This document shows positions 27,517-34,963 of a stretch of 37,695 nt of DNA, one piece after another. Under the pieces are notes generated by a model. The model saw only the letters and a program-made list of their open reading frames with translations. It did not search any database and was not told the DNA's origin. The stretch's first letter is position 1, and each line of letters opens with the position of its first letter. The DNA lies in the IMG/VR virus record IMGVR_UViG_3300033149_004032, positions 1 to 37,695 of that record, one strand, 5' to 3'. The position numbers and the translations under genes were made by a program. The DNA is from a virus.

Positions 27517-28356
27517 ATGCCAATTATTATTGATTACAGAGATGATAATACAGAAGGTAGTAATTGGACAGCAGACCCAACAGATATAATACACAGTTTT
27601 CAGTTGGCTGATTCAGATTATCGAATTAGTAAGATTGAGATTTTCTTTTATGGACTCAATCCATATGGTATATCAGGGGCTGCTTGTTCTACTTATTTAG
27701 CTGATGCTAATGGCAAACCGATAGGTGATGTAATTGAAACGGCCTATGATATTGTTTCTATATCAGGCCCTCTTAAGAAATTGGAGTTATGGTTTAATTA
27801 TCCTGGTGAAGTTTATGTACATAATACAAGGTATTGCTTTAAGCTGCATTTTGATACTGTAAATTCAGGGCCGCCTTATGAAAATGATAATGGGATAGGT
27901 GAGTATTATTATATTAACGATGTATTGCAGACTAATCAGTTATCTATGTATATTTGGGGAGATGTTCTCCCTGCTCTGCCCAGCAAACCGACGAATCCAA
28001 CTCCGGCACACGAATCTACGGGAGTTGATTTTTCGAACTTTAGGTTGGCTTGGCAAGATGGCGGCGGAGCAACATCTTATGATGTTTATATTGGACCGTC
28101 TGGCAATTTGGTTAAAGTTTCAAGCTCACAAACAAGTGCATATTATGTTACAAATTTAGATGAGTTAGAAACTATTTTTGGAGCTTCTCCGATAAATCAA
28201 AGAATATATTGGCGTGTTGATGCTAAAAATGATGCTGGAACAACCCAAGGAGATGAGTGGTGGTTTGATGCAAGACCGGCTAAACCTACTAACCCTAATC
28301 CTATAAATGGGTATAGTGGGATGACACTTGATTGGACAACGTTTTCGTGGGAGTAA
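27517..28356 (+). CDS. Nozzle insert piece: beta-sandwich plus Fn3-like domains
   Basis: A 279-residue piece that starts one base after the stop of the previous piece and has no good ribosome site, so coupled restart or a frameshift in 27502-27513 is likely. Residues 1-150 look like a beta-sandwich (HSFQLADSDYRISKIEIFFY, KLELWFNYPGEVYVHNTRYC). An Fn3-like domain follows (YDVYIGPSGNLVKV, IYWRVDAKNDAGTTQGDEWW). A second Fn3-like domain begins (KPTNPNPINGYSGMTLDW) but is cut by TAA 28354-28356. DNA is more AT-rich than the neighbours, which suggests an acquired insert. Confidence 0.65.
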   Translation: MPIIIDYRDDNTEGSNWTADPTDIIHSFQLADSDYRISKIEIFFYGLNPYGISGAACSTYLADANGKPIGDVIETAYDIVSISGPLKKLELWFNYPGEVYVHNTRYCFKLHFDTVNSGPPYENDNGIGEYYYINDVLQTNQLSMYIWGDVLPALPSKPTNPTPAHESTGVDFSNFRLAWQDGGGATSYDVYIGPSGNLVKVSSSQTSAYYVTNLDELETIFGASPINQRIYWRVDAKNDAGTTQGDEWWFDARPAKPTNPNPINGYSGMTLDWTTFSWE

Positions 28357-28359
28357 GTA

Positions 28360-28749
28360 GTGGCAACAACATATAATGCTTATTTTGGTACACAGTCGGG
28401 CAATTTAACATTAGTTGCTTCGGGGCTTACATCGGCCTCGTTGGCTGCCACTTATCTTATAGAGGCGTTTGGCAACGCTGCTTATGATACTACCTACTAT
28501 TGGCGAATAGATGCAGTAAATGAATTTGGAACTACACAGGGAGATGAGTGGAGCTTTACTACGATACCGTTTGACCAACCTCGAATAAGTTATATATTAT
28601 TACCAGGTGGTAATGGTTCTGGTCCCTACGATGACCCGCCAGGTACTCGTGGGGTGGACTGGGAATGGACGGCGGAAAATTACTTTATTCCGGCGATACA
28701 CCGGCTTGTAGCTGCTGCTAATAATGCGATTTGGTATGAAGATATTTAA
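28360..28749 (+). CDS. Nozzle piece: rest of the second Fn3-like domain
   Basis: A 129-residue piece in the same frame as the one before, after a TAA and one codon. GTG 28360 has GGGAG seven bases upstream. Read through the TAA, WE-stop-VVATTYNAYFGTQSG aligns with WQDGGGATSYDVYIGPSG of the preceding Fn3 domain, and TYYWRIDAVNEFGTTQGDEW with its end. So the stop lies inside a domain. After FTTIPFDQPR comes a segment (GVDWEWTAENYFIPAIHRLV) that leads on to the nozzle body. It ends in another TAA at 28747-28749. Confidence 0.6.
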   Translation: MATTYNAYFGTQSGNLTLVASGLTSASLAATYLIEAFGNAAYDTTYYWRIDAVNEFGTTQGDEWSFTTIPFDQPRISYILLPGGNGSGPYDDPPGTRGVDWEWTAENYFIPAIHRLVAAANNAIWYEDI

Positions 28750-28752
28750 CTA

Positions 28753-30369
28753 ATGGCTGTTAGTATTACTGAATATAGTGCTAAAAAGCGACTTATTGTA
28801 TGCGGTAGTGATAGTCTATATTATGAGGATATAAACGTGGCTGCTGGGAAATTGGTAAAATTAACTGCGTCGGATGGTGATATTGATACATCGGATAACC
28901 TGATGATAGTTAGCGGCTTTCAGAAGGCCTTTGTTATTAACGGTACTAACTTGAAGGTTGCTGATTTTATAAATACTAAAATCAGCACTGATAATATAGG
29001 AACCCATCCGCCAGATAAAGGTAATATATTGACAGGCCAGACAAGCGGAGCGAAAATGGTTGTAGATTATATTACTTCGTTAAGTGGGGCCTGTGCAATA
29101 TATGGCTATCGAACTACGGCTGCAACTTTTGTAGATGGTGAGACTGTTACTGGTACAGATAATGATGGAAACAGCATTTCGTTTGACCTGAACGCCGACG
29201 AAGTGGCTGGGCCACATTGGTACGACTGGACGGTGTACGGCAACAGCGATGCGTTTGGTACGATGCCCTCTTCGGCTTACCTGGGATGTCTATATCGAGG
29301 AAGGTTGGTTCTGGCTGGCAATAAAGCATATCCACACCAGTGGTATATGTCAAGAGTAGGAAACCCCTGGGATTGGGTGTATGGGGCCAACGACCCTCTG
29401 TCGGCTGTTGCGGGAAATAATGCCGATGCGGGAGAGGCAGGGGATATTATTACTGCCTTGATACCGTACAGAGACGATTATTTGATTTTTGGCTGTGCTA
29501 ACAGCATTTGGTTGTTACGTGGAGACCCAGCTTCAGGCGGTTCCTTGGACAGAATCACGGGAGTTACGGGTATTTTTGGTTCGCAAAGCTGGTGTTGGGG
29601 GCCGGACAATAGCTTGTATTTCGTAGGGAGCGGTGGAATTTATAGAGCGTTGCCGCCAACATTTGAAACTATTGAATGCATATCTGTTCCTGTTTTACCT
29701 AATCTTATTTCCGACTGGCAATTGGACCCTGCCTTGCATAGAGTAGTTATGGGCTACGATGCAAGGCGGTTTGGGATTTTGATTTGCCGAACTACACTTT
29801 CCGACGGGTCAAGTAGTGCATACTGGTATGACCTGCGAACCGAAGGGTTTTTCCCTGAATCGTACCCCAATGAGTGTGGGCCTTATTCAATGCTGTTTTA
29901 TGATGCCAACGACGATGACCATCGCAGACTCTTGTTAGGCTGCAAGGATGGATATATTAGGTACTTTGATGATGCAGCAAAAGATGATGATATTGGTGCG
30001 ACAGACACAGCTATTAACTCTCACGTTACTTTGCCGATAGTAAAAGCTGGAAACGATGATGAAGAAGGCAAACTTACGTCTCTGACAATAACCCTTGCTG
30101 GCGGGGCAGCAGGCGGTTCGTTTGGAGATACAGATGGCGTAGATTACAAGATTTATGCAGCCGATGACCCTGAAACAGTTCTTGAGGATATTAAAGATGG
30201 TGCAGCGGCGAAAGAAAGCGGAACTTTGTCAGGGACAGGGAGACAGAATAGGATAAGAAAACGAGTAAGGGGACGAGCAATAGGTATTCGGTTGGAGAAT
30301 ACAAACAGCAACGAAACGTGGGCTGTTGAGAAAGTGGTTGGTAGAGTTATTCCTGCTGGAAGGGAGTAA
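28753..30369 (+). CDS. Tail nozzle protein, main body
   Basis: A 538-residue piece, again in the same frame after one TAA and one codon, with a poor ribosome site. It has the core of the phage nozzle family (P22 gp10 or T7 gp12 equivalents): YLGCLYRGRLVLAGNKAYPH, MSRVGNPWDWVYG, AVAGNNADAGEAGDIITALI, YLIFGCANSIWLLRGDPA and SLYFVGSGGIYRAL. This forms a beta-propeller-like tube at the tail tip through which DNA leaves. The C-terminal part has a beta-sandwich. Combined with the pieces upstream it would make about 1020 residues. Confidence 0.75.
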   Translation: MAVSITEYSAKKRLIVCGSDSLYYEDINVAAGKLVKLTASDGDIDTSDNLMIVSGFQKAFVINGTNLKVADFINTKISTDNIGTHPPDKGNILTGQTSGAKMVVDYITSLSGACAIYGYRTTAATFVDGETVTGTDNDGNSISFDLNADEVAGPHWYDWTVYGNSDAFGTMPSSAYLGCLYRGRLVLAGNKAYPHQWYMSRVGNPWDWVYGANDPLSAVAGNNADAGEAGDIITALIPYRDDYLIFGCANSIWLLRGDPASGGSLDRITGVTGIFGSQSWCWGPDNSLYFVGSGGIYRALPPTFETIECISVPVLPNLISDWQLDPALHRVVMGYDARRFGILICRTTLSDGSSSAYWYDLRTEGFFPESYPNECGPYSMLFYDANDDDHRRLLLGCKDGYIRYFDDAAKDDDIGATDTAINSHVTLPIVKAGNDDEEGKLTSLTITLAGGAAGGSFGDTDGVDYKIYAADDPETVLEDIKDGAAAKESGTLSGTGRQNRIRKRVRGRAIGIRLENTNSNETWAVEKVVGRVIPAGRE

Positions 30370-30373
30370 AAGA

Positions 30374-30946
30374 ATGGCACTTTCGTACGAAGATGTTTTG
30401 AGACGTTACGAGGCAGCCGCCGAACGGGCAAGGCGGGCTACAGAGCAAAGGTACCAGCAGCTATTGGAGCTTTACGGTCGTGGCATACAGAGGTATCAAC
30501 CAGGCGGTGTTTTTGAACAGCGTGCCTTGCAACAAATAGAACGGCAAAAGAAAATTGGAGTTGGGAAAGAGTTGCAGCAGATGATTTCTTCAGGTTTGTA
30601 TGGAACTACTGTTGCTGCTGGTGCGGCTCGACGCTGGGAAGAACAGGTAGGTATGCCTGCCAGGCTTACATTAGAGGATATAATGCTGCAAAGGTTGACG
30701 GAAGCTGAACGAGGGCTTGCTGGTGTTATTGAACGACGGGAAGATATTCCCCCAAGCCCCGAGCTTTATGCAGCCTTGTTACAACGAGCTACTGCTGTGC
30801 CTGGGCGGGTTGTTGTACCATCGTATAGCCGTGTTATGCCGTCGTATAGTCAGAGGCCTTCGTCATATGCGACTGGCGGGCCGATAAATTATATGGAAAA
30901 GATTTTTGGTAAGGATTATAGAAGGCGGTTGCTTGGATTAAGGTAA
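30374..30946 (+). CDS. Helical virion protein, 190 aa
   Basis: A 190-residue protein with ribosome site GGAAGGGAG; an earlier frame start at 30326 lies inside the nozzle gene. Residues 1-130 form long amphipathic helices (YEDVLRRYEAAAERARRATE, ALQQIERQKKIGVGKELQQM, LQRLTEAERGLAGVIERRED). The C-terminal 60 are Pro/Ser/Tyr rich. The ERQKKIGVGKELQQMISSGL part recurs in phage proteins next to nozzle genes. Probably an internal or tail-plug protein; inference only. Confidence 0.6.
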   Translation: MALSYEDVLRRYEAAAERARRATEQRYQQLLELYGRGIQRYQPGGVFEQRALQQIERQKKIGVGKELQQMISSGLYGTTVAAGAARRWEEQVGMPARLTLEDIMLQRLTEAERGLAGVIERREDIPPSPELYAALLQRATAVPGRVVVPSYSRVMPSYSQRPSSYATGGPINYMEKIFGKDYRRRLLGLR

Positions 30947-30955
30947 AAATACAGT

Positions 30956-32719
30956 ATGTCTTTAGTACCTAAAATAAAACGTAACGATTGGCGGAGCATA
31001 CAGGTAGCGATAGAAAAACTATCCTCTATCCGCCTTGGGTCGAATTCTTTGCCCGTGTTTAAGGGCTTGACACTTATTGGCTTGACACCTTCTCGGTTAG
31101 TTGCAACTGACGCTGACAAGGCCCTTGCATCGGTTGCAGACTTAACTGCCTGGATAGCAGGTACGACTAATCAAGTAAACGTTGCCGACGACGGCGACGG
31201 GACTATTACCCTTTCAACTCCCCAGGATATTCATACCGGAGCTTCTCCAACGTTTGCCGACCTCACGCTTGGCGATATGCAGCTTGGTTCTCCAACCTAT
31301 CCGACTATCCACGACTTTCTTTCTACAACGGTTTCGGTAGGTCAAACAAGCGGGGGAACAGTTACGGATAACGGCGACGGTACAGTAACTGTAGCAGCAG
31401 GTACAGGTTATATTAAGAAAACGGACAGCCCAACCGGTGAGCTTGTTACCTTCGATTGGGCCGAAGACGACTCTGTTTCGCTAACAGATAACTCTATAAA
31501 CTATGTTCTCGTAAAGTATAACAACGGCAATCCAATTGTGGATAGTACAGACGATTTCAATTCTATAAACTTCCACACCGAGTTTGTTGTTGGCCTTGTT
31601 TATCGTGAGGGAACTAATGTAAAAATTTTGCAGGCCGGAAACAAGTTACCTGATGCTCAAATCCGGTTTTGTACCCAGAGGTACCTGCGGGGTATTGAAC
31701 ACATATCCGGCGGGAGCATTGCCGAGAAGGCAACAAGATATGTAACATCTACTGCTGGGATTTTCTACATAGGTGATACACGGATAGATACACCTGCGTT
31801 TGATAGCTCGGCAGAGAACTTTGAGCATTATTATTACAGGGATGGTGCAGGTGGGTGGAACGATGCAACCCCGACGGGCCAGATAGACAACGTGTATTAT
31901 GACGATGGTTCCGGTACGCTGGCCGAGTTGACTCCAAACAGATACGGCATACACTGGGTATATATCAGCTTTGAAGGTAAGTTAAGTGTTGTTTACGGAC
32001 AAGGGGACTACAAGTATAACGAAGCAGTGCTTGCTCAACCCCCTGCGTCGATACCTGATTACCTGGATAAGTTTGCTATTCTTGCAGGCAAGATTGTTAT
32101 TCAGAAGAACGCTTCTTCGTTTAGCACAATTGAAAGTGCCTTTGTTAAGGTTTTTGTTCCAGAAGATACACTTGACCACAACGACTTGGCAAGTCTGCAA
32201 GGCGGCACTGCTGGCGAATACTACCACCTGACTTCTGCCCAGCATACGGATTTAACGGACGGCGGTGATTCTACTTTACACTATCATTCGTCGGATAGGG
32301 ATAGGGCTAATCATACTGGAACACAGCTTGCAAGCACTATATCGGATTTCAACGAGGCTGCCCAGGATGCAGTAGGGGGGATTCTTACCGATACAAATAG
32401 CATTGATTTTGCTTACGACGACAACAATAATACAATTGAGGCCGATGTTAAGATAACGGCTTCGCAGGGCAATGTAACATTGTCAATAGAAGAAGATGGT
32501 TTGAAGGCCGAGTTTGATATAAATGGATTGGGCGAAGATACCTTGCCCGATATAAATGCGGATTATATTGTTAGCTACGACACAAGTGCGTCTGACCATA
32601 AGAAAGTATTGATGGCAAACATTCCTGGCCTTACGGGAATAACTAATCTTGATGGTGGTAATAGTGCCTCAACGTACACGGCTGTAGGTTTGAGTCCAAT
32701 AGATGGGGGTAATGCATAA
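30956..32719 (+). CDS. Tail fibre protein 1
   Basis: A 587-residue fibre. The N-terminal adaptor (DWRSIQVAIEKLSSIRLGSN) is followed by shaft elements: VNVADDGDGTITLSTPQDIH, SPTFADLTL, GGTVTDNGDGTVTVAAGTGY, and DHNDLASLQGG with YYHLTSAQHTDLT. Histidine-rich repeats LHYHSSDRDRANHTGTQ are typical of fibre shafts (HxH metal sites). The end (LDGGNSASTYTAVGLSPIDG) is a common fibre tip. It binds the host surface. The stop overlaps the next ATG (TAATG). Confidence 0.85.
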   Translation: MSLVPKIKRNDWRSIQVAIEKLSSIRLGSNSLPVFKGLTLIGLTPSRLVATDADKALASVADLTAWIAGTTNQVNVADDGDGTITLSTPQDIHTGASPTFADLTLGDMQLGSPTYPTIHDFLSTTVSVGQTSGGTVTDNGDGTVTVAAGTGYIKKTDSPTGELVTFDWAEDDSVSLTDNSINYVLVKYNNGNPIVDSTDDFNSINFHTEFVVGLVYREGTNVKILQAGNKLPDAQIRFCTQRYLRGIEHISGGSIAEKATRYVTSTAGIFYIGDTRIDTPAFDSSAENFEHYYYRDGAGGWNDATPTGQIDNVYYDDGSGTLAELTPNRYGIHWVYISFEGKLSVVYGQGDYKYNEAVLAQPPASIPDYLDKFAILAGKIVIQKNASSFSTIESAFVKVFVPEDTLDHNDLASLQGGTAGEYYHLTSAQHTDLTDGGDSTLHYHSSDRDRANHTGTQLASTISDFNEAAQDAVGGILTDTNSIDFAYDDNNNTIEADVKITASQGNVTLSIEEDGLKAEFDINGLGEDTLPDINADYIVSYDTSASDHKKVLMANIPGLTGITNLDGGNSASTYTAVGLSPIDGGNA

Positions 32720-34098
32720 TGGCTGTTCAAATACAGATACGAAGGGATACGGCGGCAAACTGGACAAGCAATAATCCTACGTTGGCTGCCGGTGAATTAG
32801 GCTTTGAGACAGATACCGGTAAGTTGAAAATTGGTGATGGTACTACAGAATGGACATCGTTGGACTACATTGACGTAGCTATAGACCACAATACTCTGAC
32901 TAATACTCACAATCTGACGACAGATATAGACCACGACCAGTTGACAAACTATGTTGCTAATGAACACATAGACCACAGCACTGTATCAATTATGGCGGGA
33001 GATGGCTTGACTGGGGGTGGTGATTTAACAAACACAAGAACGTTATCTTTCGACCCAAGCTATTCGCCCACCTTTGCCGGATTAGACTGTGATGGTCGAA
33101 TAGACCACAATGTTACATTAACAGTAGGGACTACAAAAGGTATTATAAGTAATACCGTAACCAACCATACTTCAGACCAAACTTATTTTTATGGGATGAG
33201 CTGTAGAATTAGAAATGCAAGTGCTTATCAAATTACAAATAATGTAACGGCTTTAGTTAGTATTATTGAGCAGAATGGAACAGGGTTAATAAGTACTGCA
33301 AGAGCAGGGAGTTTTCAGATTCAAAGTACTAATTCTGGAGATATAACTATAGGTCGTGTTTTGGAAGTAAACAGCCCTTACTTTACATCTACAGGTACTA
33401 TTGGAACGTTATATGGTTTGCAGATTAGGTCTCAAGCACACGCAAATGTAACAACTGCATATGCTATTTATCAGGAAGGGGCAGACGATATAAATTATTT
33501 TGCTGGAAACATTGGCCTTGGTACAACATCTTTTGGTACTAATGCAGCCAAAGTATTAGCAATAGGTAACGGTACGGCCCCAACTTCATCTCCGGCAGAT
33601 TGCGTTCAGCTTTGGTCTGGTAACAGGGGCGGCATTGACGGTAAGGCTGGTTTGTTTATTCGGGCCGAAGATGGTACACAACACGTTTTTGCAGATAGGG
33701 TTGGTATTGGCATAACGAACCCAACGAGTTTGTTGCACGTAGGGACCGGACACGGTGTTAAGTTAAGCGGCGGCGACCCTTCCTGGGCGGCTGGGAATGA
33801 AATAATACGTACAGGCTACACAGCGGGAATTGGCGACTGGACTGATTTGAAGACACCCAGCAATAACAACAACTCTACTGTTATTAGGCTAACACATACT
33901 CTTCGTGTTGGTATTAAGGAAACTTCTCCTGACTACACATTAGATGTCAACGGTAGCTTTGGTTTTCATCCTGGTAACTCTGTAACGCCTGTTGATAACG
34001 GAGACGTAGTAATAGAATTCACAAATAACACTACGCTGACATTTAAGGCAAAAGGCTCTGACGGAACAGTTAGAACTGCAACTTTAACATTATCGTAA
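32719..34098 (+). CDS. Tail fibre protein 2 with Mtd-type N-terminal domain
   Basis: A 459-residue fibre. The first 50 residues IQIRRDTAANWTSNNPTLAA, GELGFETDTGKLKIGDGTTE fit the major tropism determinant N-terminal domain (a small trimeric pyramid). Shaft repeats follow (DHNTLTNTHNLTTDIDHDQL, GDGLTGGGDLTNTRTLSFDP), then a beta-helix-like region with repeated GIGxTNPTSLLHVG-type peptidase-collar elements (GIKETSPDYTLDVNG). The end (FTNNTTLTFKAKGSDGTVRT) is common. Also host recognition. No reverse transcriptase is nearby, so no diversity-generating system is seen. Confidence 0.85.
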   Translation: MAVQIQIRRDTAANWTSNNPTLAAGELGFETDTGKLKIGDGTTEWTSLDYIDVAIDHNTLTNTHNLTTDIDHDQLTNYVANEHIDHSTVSIMAGDGLTGGGDLTNTRTLSFDPSYSPTFAGLDCDGRIDHNVTLTVGTTKGIISNTVTNHTSDQTYFYGMSCRIRNASAYQITNNVTALVSIIEQNGTGLISTARAGSFQIQSTNSGDITIGRVLEVNSPYFTSTGTIGTLYGLQIRSQAHANVTTAYAIYQEGADDINYFAGNIGLGTTSFGTNAAKVLAIGNGTAPTSSPADCVQLWSGNRGGIDGKAGLFIRAEDGTQHVFADRVGIGITNPTSLLHVGTGHGVKLSGGDPSWAAGNEIIRTGYTAGIGDWTDLKTPSNNNNSTVIRLTHTLRVGIKETSPDYTLDVNGSFGFHPGNSVTPVDNGDVVIEFTNNTTLTFKAKGSDGTVRTATLTLS

Positions 34099-34110
34099 GG
34101 GGGATAAAAT

Positions 34111-34323
34111 ATGGATATAACCGAAAGAATAATTAGATGGGCAGACGAAGATAAAAAAGAAATAGAGATTGAGGAAGTCAAGCCCATTAAAAGAAGGCTG
34201 ACTCTTGAGAATTTACAGCGGGACTTGGAAACTGCAAGACAGCACGCAGCAAGGGCACAGAAGGTTGTAGAGGATTTAGAGGCCGAAATAGCAGAAATTA
34301 AAGCAGCATTAAAAATTAGATAA
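34111..34323 (+). CDS. Coiled-coil protein, 70 aa
   Basis: A 70-residue protein, ribosome site AAGGGGG. Residues 28-66 (LTLENLQRDLETARQHAARA, VVEDLEAEIAEIKAA) make a good coiled coil. The N-terminal part is charged. It lies between the fibres and the large virion protein, and may be a small structural or chaperone part. Confidence 0.6.
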   Translation: MDITERIIRWADEDKKEIEIEEVKPIKRRLTLENLQRDLETARQHAARAQKVVEDLEAEIAEIKAALKIR

Positions 34324-34334
34324 AAGGTAGAGCT

Positions 34335-34943
34335 ATGGCAATACGAATAGATTATACCCCGTACTATGAGCTTGGTCGCCTGGCTATTCAAGCAGGACAA
34401 GCGGCGGCCCGCCAGCGACAACAGGAACTCCAACTTCGGGCAATAATGCAGGCCCGTGAGTTGAGACAACGGGCGGAGCTTGCCCAAATGCAGCTTCAAG
34501 CTCAAGAGGACTTGGCTCGTTTTAAGGTAGCAATGAATGCAGAGGCCCAGAAAGAGGCTTATCGCTGGCAGTTGGAAAAGATGCGGCGGGCATCTGAACT
34601 TGATTTTGCCAGGCAGGAACAACGCCTTCAGAACGATTTTCTGCTGGCGGAGCAAAAACGTTTGAGAGAGCAAGCCGAACTTGAGCAGAAGAAGAAGATT
34701 ATTATGGAGTCTGACCTGCTTACCGAGGACGAAAAGAAACGTGCACTCATCCAGCTTACGACTGGTGTTCGCCTGCCCCAACCTAAAACTATCGACCCGT
34801 TGGAACAGTATATGGCTGCACTGCTTGAAAGTGAGTATCAAGAGCTTACCCCTACGCCGCCAGCCGAACCTGGGGAAGCACCGCCTGCCGAGACACCACC
34901 TTTGCTACGAAAGCGTAAGAGAGACCCGCTTGGTATTCGTTAA
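34335..34943 (+). CDS. Long helical virion protein, 202 aa
   Basis: A 202-residue protein. Residues 10-130 form one long Gln/Ala/Arg-rich helix (AAARQRQQELQLRAIMQARE, LQNDFLLAEQKRLREQAELE). The C-terminus is Pro-rich with a basic end (LLRKRKRDPLGIR). Long helical proteins before the polyvalent protein are often ejected with DNA or built into the portal barrel. Role from position only. Ribosome site AAGGTAGAGCT. Confidence 0.65.
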   Translation: MAIRIDYTPYYELGRLAIQAGQAAARQRQQELQLRAIMQARELRQRAELAQMQLQAQEDLARFKVAMNAEAQKEAYRWQLEKMRRASELDFARQEQRLQNDFLLAEQKRLREQAELEQKKKIIMESDLLTEDEKKRALIQLTTGVRLPQPKTIDPLEQYMAALLESEYQELTPTPPAEPGEAPPAETPPLLRKRKRDPLGIR

Positions 34944-34963
34944 TTGGAGACAGAGGGAACAAA

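Noticed and set aside
27291-30369. Genome-wide recoding of TAA as sense
   Set aside because: TAA ends many other genes here with tight junctions (for example TAATG at 20811-20815 and 20987-20991), so only a local effect can explain the in-frame TAA codons.
32719-34098. Diversity-generating retroelement suggested by the Mtd-type N-terminus
   Set aside because: No reverse transcriptase, template repeat or variable C-type lectin end was seen in the window; this N-terminal domain is common in ordinary fibres.
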